Assembly: GCF_007993065.1 (NCBI RefSeq)
Contig: NZ_VOPL01000002.1
Span: forward strand, 496,001-560,000
Direction of reading: 5' to 3'
DNA from: Paracoccus aurantiacus
GTDB lineage: Bacteria > Pseudomonadota > Alphaproteobacteria > Rhodobacterales > Rhodobacteraceae
DNA length: 64,000 bases
Position numbers and translations under genes: made by a program. Each line of letters starts with the position of its first letter. Within the stretch, counting starts at the first letter, position 1. This document shows positions 22,089-33,316 of the stretch, one piece after another. Under the pieces are notes generated by a model. The model was not told the origin of the DNA. It was given only the letters and a program-made list of their open reading frames with translations, and searched no databases.

Positions 22089-24299
22089 ATGGAACAGATC
22101 ATCCTGTTTGCGCCCCTTGTCGGTGCGTTGATTGCGGGCTTCGGCTGGCGCACCATCGGCGAGACCGCCGCCCAGTATCTGACGACCGGCATCCTGTTTC
22201 TGTGCTGCCTGCTCAGCTGGATCGTTTTCCTGGGCTTTGACGGCGTGACGCGGCACATTCCGGTCATGGACTGGATCGTTGCGGGCGATTTCATCTCGCA
22301 ATGGGCAATCCGGCTGGACCGGCTGACCGCCATCATGCTGATCGTGGTGACGACAGTGTCGGCGCTGGTTCACCTGTATTCCATCGGCTACATGGCCCAT
22401 GACGATAACTGGGACCATTCCGAGCATTACAAGGCGCGTTTCTTCGCCTATCTGTCCTTCTTCACCTTCGCCATGCTGATGCTGGTGACGGCGGACAACC
22501 TGCTGCAGATGTTCTTCGGCTGGGAAGGCGTGGGCGTCGCGTCTTACCTGCTGATCGGGTTCTACTATAAAAAGCCGTCGGCAAATGCGGCCGCCATGAA
22601 GGCATTCATCGTCAACCGGGTCGGCGATTTCGGCTTTCTGCTGGGGATATTCGGGCTGTGGTGGCTGACCGGCACCGTCGTGTTCGACGAGATCTTCGCG
22701 CAGGTCCCGGCCATTGCCGAAACCAATGTGCATTTCCTGTGGACCGACTGGAACGCCGCGAACCTGCTGGGCGTCCTGCTGTTTGTCGGCGCGATGGGGA
22801 AATCGGCGCAGCTTTTCCTGCACACCTGGCTGCCGGACGCGATGGAAGGCCCGACGCCCGTGTCGGCGCTGATCCACGCCGCGACCATGGTGACGGCGGG
22901 GGTTTTCCTCGTCTGCCGGATGTCGCCGCTATATGAATTCGCGACCGATGCGCGGCTGTTCATCACCATTATCGGCGCCTGCACGGCATTCTTTGCCGCG
23001 ACCGTTGGGCTGGTGCAGAACGATATCAAGCGCGTCATCGCCTATTCGACCTGCTCGCAGCTTGGCTACATGTTCGTGGCGGCTGGCGTCGGCGTCTATT
23101 CGGCGGCGATGTTCCATCTGCTGACGCATGCCTTCTTCAAGGCGATGCTGTTTCTTGGCGCGGGTTCCGTCATCCATGCCATGCATCACGAGCAGGACCT
23201 TCGCAATTACGGAGGCTTGCGCAAGAAAATCCCGCTGACCTTCTGGGCGATGCTGATCGGGACGCTGGCGATTACCGGGGTCGGTATTCCGCTGACCACG
23301 ATCGGGTTTGCGGGCTTCCTGTCCAAGGACGCGATTATCGAAAGCGCCTGGGTCGGCAATCAGTTTGCCTTCTGGGCATTGGTGATCGCGGCGGGCTTTA
23401 CCAGTTTCTACAGCTGGCGGCTGATGTTCATGACCTTCTGGGGCAAGCCGCGCGGCGATCATCATGCGCATGACCACGCCCATGAATCCCCTGCCGTAAT
23501 GACGGTGCCGCTTGGTGTGCTGGCGATTGGCGCGATCTTCTCGGGCATGGTCTGGTACAGCGACTTCTTCGGCGACAAGCTGAACAGCTTCTTCCATCTC
23601 GGCGGAGGCGAGGAACATGCCGCCGTTGCTGAAACTTCCGGGGCTGCGCCGGCCGAACACGGCACCGATGCAGCGCCCGGCGGTGAAGGTCATGCCGCGC
23701 CGGCCGAACACGCTGCCGCCGAACCGGCCGTTGCAGATACCGCGACAGCCGAGGCGCCCGCCGCCGAAGGTGAACACGCTGCTGCACCTGCCGCAGCCGA
23801 AGGCGAGCATGCCGAAGGCGGTCATGTGCGCACCGATGTCCCGGCCCCGGTCGGCGGTGCGATCTATATGCATCCCGACAATCATGTCATCCACGAGGCC
23901 CATGAAGCGCCGAAATGGGTGAAAGTCTCGCCCTTCATCGCAATGCTGATCGGCTTCTTCACGGCGTGGATGATGTATATCCGCTATCCCGAGGCGCCGG
24001 CGAAGCTCGCGTCGACGCAACGTCCGCTTTACAACTTCCTGCTGAACAAATGGTATTTCGACGAAATCTACGACCGCGTCTTCGTGCGCCCCGCACTGTG
24101 GCTTGGCCGCTCGCTGTGGTCGGGGGGCGATGGGCGCGTCATCGACGGCGCGATCAATGGCGTCGCCATGGGGCTGATCCCGCGGCTGACGCGCTTCGCC
24201 GGCCGGATGCAGTCGGGCTATCTGTTCCACTATGCCTTTGCGATGGTGGTTGGCATCGTCGCGCTGCTGATCTGGGTGATGGCACGGGGGAGCATGTAA
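22089..24299 (+). CDS. nuoL: NADH-quinone oxidoreductase subunit L with His/Ala/Glu-rich insert
   Basis: The antiporter-like ND5 subunit (Nqo12), 736 residues. The core shows [52 protein letters not shown] with the conserved Lys and His, and a C-terminal lateral helix followed by an anchoring helix ([18 protein letters not shown]). Between residues about 505 and 605 there is a hydrophilic run made almost only of His, Ala, Glu, Gly and Pro (repeats such as [13 protein letters not shown] and [20 protein letters not shown]), which makes it longer than most NuoL proteins. The insert would sit in a loop before the lateral helix. Confidence 0.97.
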   Translation: MEQIILFAPLVGALIAGFGWRTIGETAAQYLTTGILFLCCLLSWIVFLGFDGVTRHIPVMDWIVAGDFISQWAIRLDRLTAIMLIVVTTVSALVHLYSIGYMAHDDNWDHSEHYKARFFAYLSFFTFAMLMLVTADNLLQMFFGWEGVGVASYLLIGFYYKKPSANAAAMKAFIVNRVGDFGFLLGIFGLWWLTGTVVFDEIFAQVPAIAETNVHFLWTDWNAANLLGVLLFVGAMGKSAQLFLHTWLPDAMEGPTPVSALIHAATMVTAGVFLVCRMSPLYEFATDARLFITIIGACTAFFAATVGLVQNDIKRVIAYSTCSQLGYMFVAAGVGVYSAAMFHLLTHAFFKAMLFLGAGSVIHAMHHEQDLRNYGGLRKKIPLTFWAMLIGTLAITGVGIPLTTIGFAGFLSKDAIIESAWVGNQFAFWALVIAAGFTSFYSWRLMFMTFWGKPRGDHHAHDHAHESPAVMTVPLGVLAIGAIFSGMVWYSDFFGDKLNSFFHLGGGEEHAAVAETSGAAPAEHGTDAAPGGEGHAAPAEHAAAEPAVADTATAEAPAAEGEHAAAPAAAEGEHAEGGHVRTDVPAPVGGAIYMHPDNHVIHEAHEAPKWVKVSPFIAMLIGFFTAWMMYIRYPEAPAKLASTQRPLYNFLLNKWYFDEIYDRVFVRPALWLGRSLWSGGDGRVIDGAINGVAMGLIPRLTRFAGRMQSGYLFHYAFAMVVGIVALLIWVMARGSM

Positions 24300-24300
24300 G

Positions 24301-25884
24301 ATGACAAATATCCTCTCGATCATCACCTTCCTGCCGCTGGTCGCGGCGCTGATCCTCGCGGTGTTTCTGCGTGGCGATGACGCTGCGGCGAACCGCAACG
24401 CGAAATGGCTGGCGCTGATCGCGACCACGGCGACATTCCTGATTTCGCTTTACGTTCTGATCGGATTCGACCGCGGCAATACCGGCTTCCAGTTCGTCGA
24501 GGATCGCAGCTGGATCATGGGCCTGCGCTACAAGATGGGCGTCGACGGGATCTCGATCCTGTTCGTGATGCTGACAACCTTCCTGATGCCGCTGACGATC
24601 CTGTCCACATGGGAAGTCGAGAATCGCGTCAAGGAATACATGATCGCATTCCTCGTGCTGGAAGGGCTGATGATCGGCGTGTTTACCGCGCTTGATCTGG
24701 TGCTGTTCTACCTGTTCTTCGAAGCAGGGCTGATACCGATGTTCCTTATCATCGGCATCTGGGGCGGTCAGAACCGCATTTACGCGGCCTTCAAGTTCTT
24801 CCTTTATACCTTCCTCGGCTCGGTTCTGATGCTGGTCGCGATGGTGACGATGTATCGCGCTGCCGGGACGACGGATATCGAACAGCTTCTGGCCTTCGAC
24901 TTTTCTTCGACCCCGATGCACTTTCTGGGCTGGACGATCTTCGGCGGGCTGCAAACGCTGCTGTTCCTCGCCTTCTTCGCCAGCTTCGCGGTGAAAATGC
25001 CGATGTGGCCGGTCCACACGTGGTTGCCGGATGCACACGTTCAGGCCCCGACGGCGGGGTCGGTCGTGCTGGCGGCGGTGCTGCTGAAGATGGGCGGTTA
25101 CGGCTTCCTGCGTTTCTCGCTGCCGATGTTCCCGGTGGCGTCTGACATCTTCCAGCCGGTCGTCTTCTGGCTGTCGGCTATCGCCATCGTCTACACCTCG
25201 CTTGTCGCGCTGGCGCAGTCCGACATGAAGAAGCTGATCGCCTATTCGTCCGTGGCGCATATGGGCTATGTCACGATGGGCATCTTCGCGGCCAATCAGG
25301 TCGGCATCGACGGTGCGATCTTCCAGATGCTGTCGCACGGCTTCATTTCTGGTGCGCTGTTCCTGCTGGTCGGCGTGATCTATGACCGCATGCATACCCG
25401 CGAGATCGACGCCTATGGCGGTCTCGTGAACCGGATGCCGAAATACGCGCTGGTGTTCATGTTCTTTACCATGGCGAATGTCGGCCTGCCGGGGACGTCA
25501 GGATTTGTGGGCGAATTCCTGACCCTGCTTGGCACCTTCCGCGAAAACACCTGGGTCGCCTTCGTTGCGGCGACCGGCGTGATCTTCTCGGCCGGGTATG
25601 CGCTGTGGCTGTATCGCCGCGTGACGCTTGGCGCGCTTCTGAAGGAAAGCCTGAAGTCGATCACTGACATGACCCCGCGCGAGCGCTGGATTTTCGTGCC
25701 GCTGATCGTCATGACGCTGTGGCTGGGCGTCTATCCGCGCGTCGTGACCGACATTACCGGACCCAGCGTCGAGGCGCTGGTGACGCAGGTTGCCGCTGCA
25801 ACAGAAACCATGCCCGAAGACCCGGCCGCCTATCGCGTGGTCGAAGCCACGACCGGGGCCGACGCGGCCGCCGCCGAGCACTGA
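24301..25884 (+). CDS. nuoM: NADH-quinone oxidoreductase subunit M
   Basis: Antiporter-like ND4 subunit (Nqo13), 527 residues, about 14 helices. [18 protein letters not shown] contains the conserved Glu, and [40 protein letters not shown] holds the conserved Lys and His positions. The start codon follows the nuoL stop by one base. Confidence 0.97.
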   Translation: MTNILSIITFLPLVAALILAVFLRGDDAAANRNAKWLALIATTATFLISLYVLIGFDRGNTGFQFVEDRSWIMGLRYKMGVDGISILFVMLTTFLMPLTILSTWEVENRVKEYMIAFLVLEGLMIGVFTALDLVLFYLFFEAGLIPMFLIIGIWGGQNRIYAAFKFFLYTFLGSVLMLVAMVTMYRAAGTTDIEQLLAFDFSSTPMHFLGWTIFGGLQTLLFLAFFASFAVKMPMWPVHTWLPDAHVQAPTAGSVVLAAVLLKMGGYGFLRFSLPMFPVASDIFQPVVFWLSAIAIVYTSLVALAQSDMKKLIAYSSVAHMGYVTMGIFAANQVGIDGAIFQMLSHGFISGALFLLVGVIYDRMHTREIDAYGGLVNRMPKYALVFMFFTMANVGLPGTSGFVGEFLTLLGTFRENTWVAFVAATGVIFSAGYALWLYRRVTLGALLKESLKSITDMTPRERWIFVPLIVMTLWLGVYPRVVTDITGPSVEALVTQVAAATETMPEDPAAYRVVEATTGADAAAAEH

Positions 25885-25894
25885 GAGGACCGTC

Positions 25895-27388
25895 ATGACT
25901 TCGAACGATTTCACGATCATCATGCCGGAGATCCTACTGGCGGGTTTCGCGTTGCTGGCACTGCTCGCGGGCGCCTATTTCGGCAAGGATAAGCTGGCGC
26001 GCACCCTGCTTTGGGTGACTGTTGCCGCGTTCCTTCTGCTGGCCTTCTATGTCGAACTGGGTGCCGCACCCGAAGGCGTGGCCTTTTACGGCATGTTCGT
26101 CTCGGATTATTTCTCTCGTTTCTGCAAGATCCTGATCCTGATTTCCGCCGCTGCCGTTCTCGCGATGAGCGCGGATTATATGGACCGTCGCGGAATGCTG
26201 CGATTCGAGTTCCCGATCCTGATCGCGCTTGCGGTGATCGGCATGATGGTCATGGTTTCCGCCGGGGATCTGCTGACGCTGTACCTCGGTCTGGAACTGC
26301 AATCGCTGTCGCTTTACGTCGTAGCCGCGATGCGCCGCGATTCGACCAAGTCGTCGGAAGCGGGGCTGAAATATTTCGTCCTCGGTTCGCTCAGCTCTGG
26401 CCTGCTGCTTTACGGGGCATCGCTTGTCTATGGCTTCGCGGGAACGACGAACTTCGCGGGCATCATAAACGTTGTGCAGGGCGGTGCGCTGCCCGTCGGG
26501 CTGCTGTTCGGCATGGTGTTCGTGATCGTCGGTCTGGCCTTCAAGGTTTCGGCGGTGCCGTTCCATATGTGGACGCCTGACGTTTACGAAGGCTCTCCCA
26601 CGCCGGTCACGGCCTTCTTCGCGACCGCGCCGAAGGTTGCGGCAATGGCGCTTCTGGCGCGCGTGCTGACCGACGCATTCGGCCGTGTGCCGGGGGACTG
26701 GGGCCAGATCATCGCGGTTCTGGCGCTGCTGTCGATGTTCCTCGGGTCGATCGCGGGGATCGGGCAGACCAATATCAAGCGCCTGATGGCTTATTCCTCG
26801 ATCGCGCATATGGGCTTTGCGCTTGTCGGGCTGGCTGCCGGAACCGAGCTCGGCATTCAGGCGATGCTGATCTATATGGCGATCTATGCGGTGATGAATA
26901 TCGGCGTGTTCGCGTGGATCCTGTCGCTTGAACGTGACGGGGTGCCTGTGGCGGACCTGAACGGTCTGCACCAGTTCGCGCGGACAGAGCCGGTCAAGGC
27001 ACTGGCGGTGCTGGTCCTGTTCTTCAGCCTCGCGGGTGTTCCGCCGATGCTGGGCTTCTTCGCGAAGTTCGGCGTTCTGAACGCCGCCGTGGATGCGGGG
27101 ATGAGCTGGCTTGCCGTGGCCGGGGTCATCGCCTCGGTGATCGGTGCGTTCTACTATCTGCGCATCATCTACTACATGTATTTCGGCAATGATGTGGAAC
27201 CGGTCGGAAGCCGGATGGGCGCGGTGTCCTATGGGTTCCTGATGGTGTCGGCTGCGGCGGTGCTGCTTGGGGCGATTACCATGTTCGGCATCGACCGCGC
27301 TGCCGGTCGCGCAGCCGAAACACTGCTGATCGTTGATTCCAATCCCGCCGCGAGCCTTGCGGCAGTGGCGACCCGTCCCGTTGAGTGA
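25895..27388 (+). CDS. nuoN: NADH-quinone oxidoreductase subunit N
   Basis: Antiporter-like ND2 subunit (Nqo14), 497 residues. [36 protein letters not shown] and [33 protein letters not shown] carry the channel Lys and Glu residues. ATG 25895 follows GAGAGGACCGTC. It is the last structural complex I gene; its stop overlaps the start proposed for birA. Confidence 0.97.
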   Translation: MTSNDFTIIMPEILLAGFALLALLAGAYFGKDKLARTLLWVTVAAFLLLAFYVELGAAPEGVAFYGMFVSDYFSRFCKILILISAAAVLAMSADYMDRRGMLRFEFPILIALAVIGMMVMVSAGDLLTLYLGLELQSLSLYVVAAMRRDSTKSSEAGLKYFVLGSLSSGLLLYGASLVYGFAGTTNFAGIINVVQGGALPVGLLFGMVFVIVGLAFKVSAVPFHMWTPDVYEGSPTPVTAFFATAPKVAAMALLARVLTDAFGRVPGDWGQIIAVLALLSMFLGSIAGIGQTNIKRLMAYSSIAHMGFALVGLAAGTELGIQAMLIYMAIYAVMNIGVFAWILSLERDGVPVADLNGLHQFARTEPVKALAVLVLFFSLAGVPPMLGFFAKFGVLNAAVDAGMSWLAVAGVIASVIGAFYYLRIIYYMYFGNDVEPVGSRMGAVSYGFLMVSAAAVLLGAITMFGIDRAAGRAAETLLIVDSNPAASLAAVATRPVE

Positions 27389-28136
27389 TCCGGCGACGAC
27401 CTGGCCCGAGGGCGTCGCGCGGCATGTGCTGCCGCGCAGCTCCTCGACCAACAGCGACGCTCTGCGCCTTGCGCCTCAGATCGAGGGCAAGGCGTGGATC
27501 ATCACGCATGACCAGTTTCAGGGTCGTGGCCGGCGCGGGCGCGACTGGGAGATGCCGAAGGGAAACTTCGCCGGCTCATTAGCCCTGCGCCCGGATGGAG
27601 AGCCGGGACAGGCCGCGCTTTATTCCTTTGTCGCCGCGCTTGCGCTGGCAGATGCGATTGCCGCGGTTGCGGGGCCGTCTGCGCGACTGGCACTGAAATG
27701 GCCCAATGACGTGCTGCTGAATGGCGGAAAGGTTGCGGGCATACTTCTGGAAAGCAGTGGGCAGGCGGGGCGCGTCACCGCCCTTGCCGTGGGCATCGGC
27801 GTCAACCTGTTCGCAGCCCCGCCAGCCGATAAATCCGCAGCCTTTGCGCCCGTCAGCATTCGCGAAGAAACCGGCATCACCGTATCGCCCGAGGATTTCC
27901 TCGACCAGCTTGCGCCCGCATTCGCCGAATGGGAATCGCGCCTTCTTTCCGAGGGGTTCGAGCCGATCCGAAAGGCCTTCCTCGCCCGCGCGGCGCGGCT
28001 GGGAGAGATCATTACCGCGCGCACCGGCACCGCCGAGATCACCGGCCGTTTCGAAGGTATCGACGCGAGCGGCGCGCTTATCCTGGCAACCGCGGCGGGC
28101 CGGCAGGCGGTGCCTGCGGCAGATGTGTTCTTCTGA
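27381..28136 (+). CDS. birA: biotin--[acetyl-CoA-carboxylase] ligase
   Basis: A 251-residue monofunctional biotin-protein ligase that attaches biotin to carboxylase carrier domains via biotinyl-AMP. The biotinyl-AMP loop GRGRRGRDW, the [19 protein letters not shown] motif and AVGIGVNL are intact. The N-terminal winged-helix repressor domain of Escherichia coli BirA is absent, so it should not regulate biotin genes. The start is uncertain: TTG 27381, eight bases inside nuoN, gives a complete domain; no strong ribosome-binding site is visible. A birA homologue directly downstream of nqo14 is known from P. denitrificans. Confidence 0.9.
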   Translation: MSDPATTWPEGVARHVLPRSSSTNSDALRLAPQIEGKAWIITHDQFQGRGRRGRDWEMPKGNFAGSLALRPDGEPGQAALYSFVAALALADAIAAVAGPSARLALKWPNDVLLNGGKVAGILLESSGQAGRVTALAVGIGVNLFAAPPADKSAAFAPVSIREETGITVSPEDFLDQLAPAFAEWESRLLSEGFEPIRKAFLARAARLGEIITARTGTAEITGRFEGIDASGALILATAAGRQAVPAADVFF

Positions 28137-28915
28137 TGCTGCTCTGTATTGATACCGGCAACACCAATACCGTCTTCTCGATCTGGGATGGCGAGCGTTT
28201 CCTGTCGCATTGGCGTATCGCGACCGACCATACGCGCACGGCAGATGAATACTACGTATGGCTGGAGACGCTGATCTCTCTCACCCATTTCGAGCTGGAC
28301 ATAGACCGCTGCATCATCTCGTCCACGGTGCCGCGCGTGGTGTTCAACCTGCGCGTGCTCTGCAACCGCTATTTCAACACCCGCCCGCTCGTGGTCGGCA
28401 AGCCCGACTGCCTGCTGCCCGCTCAGCCGCGCGTCGATGCGGGGGCGACGGTCGGACCTGACCGGATCGTGAATACCTGGGCCGCGCATGCCCGCCACGG
28501 CGGCGACCTGATCGTCGTCGATTTCGGCACCGCGACGACCTTCGACGTGGCCGATACCGACGGGGCCTATATCGGGGGCGTCATCGCGCCGGGGGTGAAC
28601 CTGTCCCTTGAAGCGCTGCATATGGGCGCGGCCTCGCTGCCCCATGTCGATGTGACCCGCCCGGAACGCGTCGTCGGCACCAATACGATCGCCTGCATCC
28701 AGTCGGGGATCTTCTGGGGCTATATCGGTCTGGTCGAGGGAATTATCGGGAAAATCCGCGCCGAGCGTGCCCGGCCCATGAAAGTAATTGCAACCGGAGG
28801 CCTTGCTCCGTTGTTCGAACAGGGGACCGATGTTTTTGACAGCATCGAGGATGACCTGACCGTTCACGGGCTGCGCCTGATCTATGACTTCAACAAGGAG
28901 GCGGAAAATGTCTGA
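28136..28915 (+). CDS. coaX: type III pantothenate kinase
   Basis: A 259-residue ASKHA-fold kinase that makes 4'-phosphopantothenate, the first step of coenzyme A synthesis. The phosphate loop LLCIDTGNTNTVFSIW, the second motif VVDFGTATTFDV and GGVIAPGVNLSLEAL are clear, as is GPDRIVN. ATG 28136 shares its A with the birA stop (TGATG). The stop overlaps rnj by eight bases, so nuoN-birA-coaX-rnj read as one translationally coupled run. Confidence 0.95.
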   Translation: MLLCIDTGNTNTVFSIWDGERFLSHWRIATDHTRTADEYYVWLETLISLTHFELDIDRCIISSTVPRVVFNLRVLCNRYFNTRPLVVGKPDCLLPAQPRVDAGATVGPDRIVNTWAAHARHGGDLIVVDFGTATTFDVADTDGAYIGGVIAPGVNLSLEALHMGAASLPHVDVTRPERVVGTNTIACIQSGIFWGYIGLVEGIIGKIRAERARPMKVIATGGLAPLFEQGTDVFDSIEDDLTVHGLRLIYDFNKEAENV

Positions 28916-30581
28916 CCGTCTGATTTATCTGCCGCTTGGCGGCGCGGGCGAAATTGGCATGAACGCCTATGTCTATGGCTATGGAGAGCCGGGCCGCGAA
29001 CGCCTGATCGTAGTCGATCTTGGTGTGACCTTCGGGGATATGGAAACCACGCCCGGCATTGATCTCATCATGGCCGATGTCGCCTGGCTTCAGGCCAACA
29101 AGGACCGGATCGAGGCGATCTTCATTACCCACGCGCACGAGGATCATGTCGGCGCGCTCGGCCTGTTGTGGGACCGCATCGGCGTGCCGGTGCATTGCCG
29201 CAAGTTCACGGGCACGCTTGCCCGCATGAAAATGGAAGAACGCGGCCTTTCGCCCGATGCGGTGCGGATTCACGAACCCCGCCCGGAAGTGATCGAGGCA
29301 GGCCCCTTCAAGGTGCAGTTCGTCCCGATCAGCCATTCGATCCCTGAAAGCTCTGCGCTGATCATCGACACGCCGGCGGGCCGGATCGTCCATAGCGGCG
29401 ATTTCAAGCTGGATGGCACGCCGGTCGTGGGCGAGCCCTTCGATCCGATCATGTGGCACGAAATCGCGCGCGAATCCGGCGGGGTGAAGGTTCTGACCTG
29501 CGATTCGACGAACGTGTTCAGCCTGCATCCCGGCCGGTCCGAGGCACTGCTTGCCAATCCGCTTCTGGATTTCGTCATGGCCCAGCCGAACATGATCGCT
29601 GCGACGACTTTCGCCTCGAACATCGCCCGCCTGAAATCTCTGGCAGAGGCGGGCGCCGCCGCAGGCCGCAAGATCTGCCTTCTTGGCCGCTCCATGCGGC
29701 GCATGACGCAGGTTGCGCAGGAAACCGGTATTCTGACGAATTTCCCCGCAACGATCAGCCCCGAAGAGGCCGCAAACCTGCCCCGCAACGAGGTCATGCT
29801 GATCGTCACGGGCAGTCAGGGGGAACGTCGCGCAGCGACCGCGCAACTGGCGCGTGGATCGTATCTGGGGATCCGCATGAAGGAAGGCGACAGCTTCCTG
29901 TTCAGTTCAAGCGTGATCCCCGGCAATGAGCGGGGTGTGATCCGCATCATGAACCAGTTTTCGGAAATCGGGGTCGATGTCTTCGACAATAACGACGGCA
30001 CGTTCCATGTCTCCGGCCACGCGAACCGCCCCGATCTGGAGGCCGTGCACGACCTTCTGAAGCCGCAGATACTGATCCCGATGCACGGCGAACATATGCA
30101 CCTGCGTGAGCATGCCCTGATCGGCGAGAAGAAAGGCATCGCCTCGATCGTCGCGACGAATGGCAACATGGTCGATATCACCGGCGACAAGCCACGCATC
30201 GTCGACGAGACCGATCACGGTCGCATCTATCTGGACGGCTCTGTCCTGATCGGGGCGATGGATGGCGTCGTGCGCGACCGCATCCGCATGGCGCTGAACG
30301 GCAGTGCCCTGGTCAGTGTGATCGTCGATGAAAGCGACAACCCCTTCCCGGATGCCTGGGTCGAGCTGATGGGTCTGCCTGAAAAGGGACGCTCGAACAC
30401 GCCGGTCGCCCAGCAGATCGAAAGCGAGCTTGCAGAGTTCCTTGAACGCGCCGATCCCAAGACGGTCGGCGACGATCAGAAGCTGGAAGAAGTCGTGCGC
30501 AAGATCACCCGTCAGGTGACGATGGAAGAAATCGGCAAGAAGCCCGAAGTCACCGCGATCATCAGCCGGCTCGCGCCTTAA
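28908..30581 (+). CDS. rnj: ribonuclease J
   Basis: A 557-residue metallo-beta-lactamase/beta-CASP nuclease with 5'-3' exonuclease activity in mRNA decay and rRNA maturation. The metal site THAHEDHVGALG is complete (HxHxDH), followed by ISHSIPESSALII and HSGDFKLDGTP; the beta-CASP part shows FASNIARLKSLAEAGAAAGRK and the later HVSGHANRPDLEAVHDLL. ATG 28908 lies inside the coaX end. RNase J together with RNase E is common in Rhodobacteraceae and matters for the sRNA arrays seen further on. Confidence 0.95.
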   Translation: MSDRLIYLPLGGAGEIGMNAYVYGYGEPGRERLIVVDLGVTFGDMETTPGIDLIMADVAWLQANKDRIEAIFITHAHEDHVGALGLLWDRIGVPVHCRKFTGTLARMKMEERGLSPDAVRIHEPRPEVIEAGPFKVQFVPISHSIPESSALIIDTPAGRIVHSGDFKLDGTPVVGEPFDPIMWHEIARESGGVKVLTCDSTNVFSLHPGRSEALLANPLLDFVMAQPNMIAATTFASNIARLKSLAEAGAAAGRKICLLGRSMRRMTQVAQETGILTNFPATISPEEAANLPRNEVMLIVTGSQGERRAATAQLARGSYLGIRMKEGDSFLFSSSVIPGNERGVIRIMNQFSEIGVDVFDNNDGTFHVSGHANRPDLEAVHDLLKPQILIPMHGEHMHLREHALIGEKKGIASIVATNGNMVDITGDKPRIVDETDHGRIYLDGSVLIGAMDGVVRDRIRMALNGSALVSVIVDESDNPFPDAWVELMGLPEKGRSNTPVAQQIESELAEFLERADPKTVGDDQKLEEVVRKITRQVTMEEIGKKPEVTAIISRLAP

Positions 30582-30655
30582 AGCGGCGCAGGACCGCAGC
30601 GTAACGGAACCTCCGGGCCGGGGACGGGTTTGGCTGTCGGGCAGAGGGGGTCCGA

Positions 30656-31435
30656 ATGTTTGCATTGCTGAGCGCAATCACACTCGCGAGCGTGATGTTC
30701 GCCACCGGATTGCTGCTTCGCGCCGGCGATTTCAGGCGTTTGGGCGACCAGCCTGTCCCCGCCGTTGCAGGGTTGGCGATGCAGATGCTCTGCCTCCCGG
30801 TCGCGGCGCTTCTGATCGGCGCATTCGCCGGCGTTGCCGCTGAAATCGGCGTCGGGCTGACGCTTCTGGCGCTGGCACCGGCCACGGCGGCAAGTCACGT
30901 ATTGGTCGGGCTGGGTGGCGGCAATATCGGGCTGTCACGGGTGCTGACCGCCTTTTCGACGGTGCTTTTTCTTCCCGTTATGCTGGCGCTCTCGGCTGGC
31001 GAGGTCGCGGCGCATTTCTGGCCGCTCTCGATTGCCGCCTATCTGGTCCCGCTGCTGCTGGGGATATGGATCGGCTGGCGAAACCGCCCGCTGGCCGCGC
31101 AGATAGAACGGCGCGCGGCACTGGCCGGGTCCGCCTTGACCGGGCTTCTGGCGGTCGCGACCCTTATCGGCGGCTGGCGACAGGTCGATTTCGCGCTGAT
31201 CGCAAGCTGCCTGACGCTTGCCGGCCTGGCGGTTCTGGCGGGCCTGCTGCTCTTCCCACGGAATCGCAGCAATGGGTTAACCCTTGGACTTTCGGTCAGC
31301 ATGCAGAATGTCGCGGTGCCGCTGGCTATCGGATTTGGCGGCAGTCTGGGCGTTGCGGCGGCGGTCTATGGCATCGTCATGTATGTCGTTGCGGTCGCAG
31401 CGCTTGTCATCTTGCGCCAGATCCGTGGCCGCTAA
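30656..31435 (+). CDS. bile acid:sodium symporter-like (BASS family) membrane protein
   Basis: A 259-residue membrane protein with eight to nine hydrophobic segments. It resembles the BASS superfamily: LALAPATAASHVLVGLGGGNIGLSRVLTAFSTV corresponds to the conserved core, and LGLSVSMQNVAVPLAIGFG to the second crossover motif. The substrate is not predictable. It stands 74 bases downstream of rnj and converges with the SLC13 gene (stops overlap by four bases). Confidence 0.7.
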   Translation: MFALLSAITLASVMFATGLLLRAGDFRRLGDQPVPAVAGLAMQMLCLPVAALLIGAFAGVAAEIGVGLTLLALAPATAASHVLVGLGGGNIGLSRVLTAFSTVLFLPVMLALSAGEVAAHFWPLSIAAYLVPLLLGIWIGWRNRPLAAQIERRAALAGSALTGLLAVATLIGGWRQVDFALIASCLTLAGLAVLAGLLLFPRNRSNGLTLGLSVSMQNVAVPLAIGFGGSLGVAAAVYGIVMYVVAVAALVILRQIRGR

Positions 31436-33231
31436 AGCGGGAAGGTAATCAGAAGCATCGGCACCGATACGAGGATGACGATGATTTCCAGCGGCAGTCC
31501 CATGCGCCAGTAATCGCTGAAACGATAGCCGCCGGGGCCGAGGATCAGCGTGTTGTTCTGATGCCCGATGGGCGTCAGGAAGGCGCAGGCGGCCGAGACG
31601 GCGACACCCATCAGGAAGGCGTCGGAATTGACCCCGATCTGATTGGCAAGATCAATCGAGACGGGGGCCGCTAGAATCGTCGTCGCGTTGTTGTTCAGGA
31701 TGTCCGACATGCACATCGTGGCAACCATCAGCAGCGCCAGCGCGACCCAGGGCGGAAAGCCCGATGTCACGCTTTCCAGCCCGCTGGCGATCAGGGCCGA
31801 GCCGCCGCTTGTTTCGAATGCCAGGCCAAGCGGGATCATCGCACCCAGCAGCACAATGATCGGCCAGTCGATATGATCGTAAATATCCTCAAGCGACAGG
31901 ATGCCGCCCAGCACATAAAGGACGATGACGACACCAAGTGCGATCGGCATGGTGATCAGCCCAAGGCTCGTCAGGGTGATCGCGGCTGTGAAAATCGCCA
32001 GCGCCGCCCAGAGACGCGATTCTTTCGTGACCTGCGTTGCCCCGCCTTCAAGCGGCATCAGTTCGCGCGGGTCGAGCGCGGCGGCCATGCTTTCTTCGGG
32101 CAGCAACAGCAGCAGAACATCGCCGTGGCGGACGCGTTTCGTATTCAGCTTTTCGCGCAGCGTCTGCCCTTCGCGAAGAATGCCAAGCAGCATTCCATCG
32201 ACTTCGTGTCCGCGAAACAGGTGATCCGCGCGCCGTCCGATCAGGCGCGAGCGCAGCGGCACCACCGCCTCGACCAGAACGCGCCCGCCAGCGTCCAGCC
32301 GGGCGCTGCGATCCTCGGCCGTGTCTTCGTCGGACTCGGTCTCGGTTTCGGGATATGCGAGGCCAAGATCGGTGCGAAAATCCTCGATCGCGTCGGGCGA
32401 GGCTTCGATGATCAGCCGATCACCGGCGTGAAGCACAATCATCCGTGACGTGCGGTAATAACGGGTTCCTTCGCGCTCGACCGCAAGGATCACGACTTCG
32501 CCGGTTGATTCGACGATCTCTCCCAGCGACTTGCCGACCGCGCTGCTCGCTTCGGGCAGAACCAGTTGGGCGACATAATCGCGGAGCTTTTCGCGGCTGT
32601 CGGCACCACTGTCATTTTCGTCGCGCCGCGGCAGCAACCGCCAGCCGATCAGCGCTATGAAGCATACGCCTGCAATCGCGACGGTGCCGCCGACGGGCAG
32701 GAAGTCGAACATCTGGAAGGCTTCGCCGGTTTCGTTTCGTCGGAACTGCGACACGATGAGGTTAGGGGGCGTGCCGATCATCGTGGTCATACCGCCGAGG
32801 ATGGTCGCGAAGGCCAGAGGCATCAGTGTCAGCGCCGCGCTGCGTTTCGCACGGCGTGCGGTCTGGATGTCGATGGGCATGAGGATGGCCAGCGCGGCCA
32901 CATTGTTCATGAAGCCGGAAATCGCGGCCCCGACCGTGCCCATGATGGCAATATGCACCGGAACCGGGCGCTTTGCGCCCGAAAGCAGCCGCGTCAGCAT
33001 TGCGACCACGCCTGATCGCTGAAGTCCGGCCGTGACCACGAGGATCAGCGCGACCGTCATCGTGGCGGGGTTTGCGAAGCCGGAAAAGGCGTCTTCGGCC
33101 GGCACGATCCCGGCCAGCACGCCCGCGATCAGTCCCGCAAATGCCACCAGATCATAGCGCCAGCGCCCCCAGATCATCAGGATCAGGACGGCGGCAAAAA
33201 TTGCGAAGAGGGTCGCTTGTTCGGTTGTCAT
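31432..33231 (-). CDS. SLC13 family permease with two TrkA-C (RCK_C) domains
   Basis: A 599-residue transporter of the DASS/SLC13 type. Helices flank two central RCK_C regulatory domains at residues about 215-300 and 315-395 (KSLGEIVESTGEVVILAVEREG ... LHAGDRLIIEAS; RGHEVDGMLLGILREG ... VRHGDVLLLLLP). The substrate motifs GFMNNVAALAILMPI and LNNNATTILAAPVSIDLA are typical SNT/NNA helical hairpins. Such proteins carry dicarboxylates, sulfate or other anions; substrate uncertain. Divergent from trmB with an 85-base spacer. Confidence 0.9.
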   Translation of the reverse strand: MTTEQATLFAIFAAVLILMIWGRWRYDLVAFAGLIAGVLAGIVPAEDAFSGFANPATMTVALILVVTAGLQRSGVVAMLTRLLSGAKRPVPVHIAIMGTVGAAISGFMNNVAALAILMPIDIQTARRAKRSAALTLMPLAFATILGGMTTMIGTPPNLIVSQFRRNETGEAFQMFDFLPVGGTVAIAGVCFIALIGWRLLPRRDENDSGADSREKLRDYVAQLVLPEASSAVGKSLGEIVESTGEVVILAVEREGTRYYRTSRMIVLHAGDRLIIEASPDAIEDFRTDLGLAYPETETESDEDTAEDRSARLDAGGRVLVEAVVPLRSRLIGRRADHLFRGHEVDGMLLGILREGQTLREKLNTKRVRHGDVLLLLLPEESMAAALDPRELMPLEGGATQVTKESRLWAALAIFTAAITLTSLGLITMPIALGVVIVLYVLGGILSLEDIYDHIDWPIIVLLGAMIPLGLAFETSGGSALIASGLESVTSGFPPWVALALLMVATMCMSDILNNNATTILAAPVSIDLANQIGVNSDAFLMGVAVSAACAFLTPIGHQNNTLILGPGGYRFSDYWRMGLPLEIIVILVSVPMLLITFPL

Positions 33232-33316
33232 GAGGATACGCTGCCCGGCTGTGGGCCGATCCTGTCACGCCCTTGCGGTCTTGACCAGAGCACCTCCTCC
33301 GATGCAAGGGAGCGTC

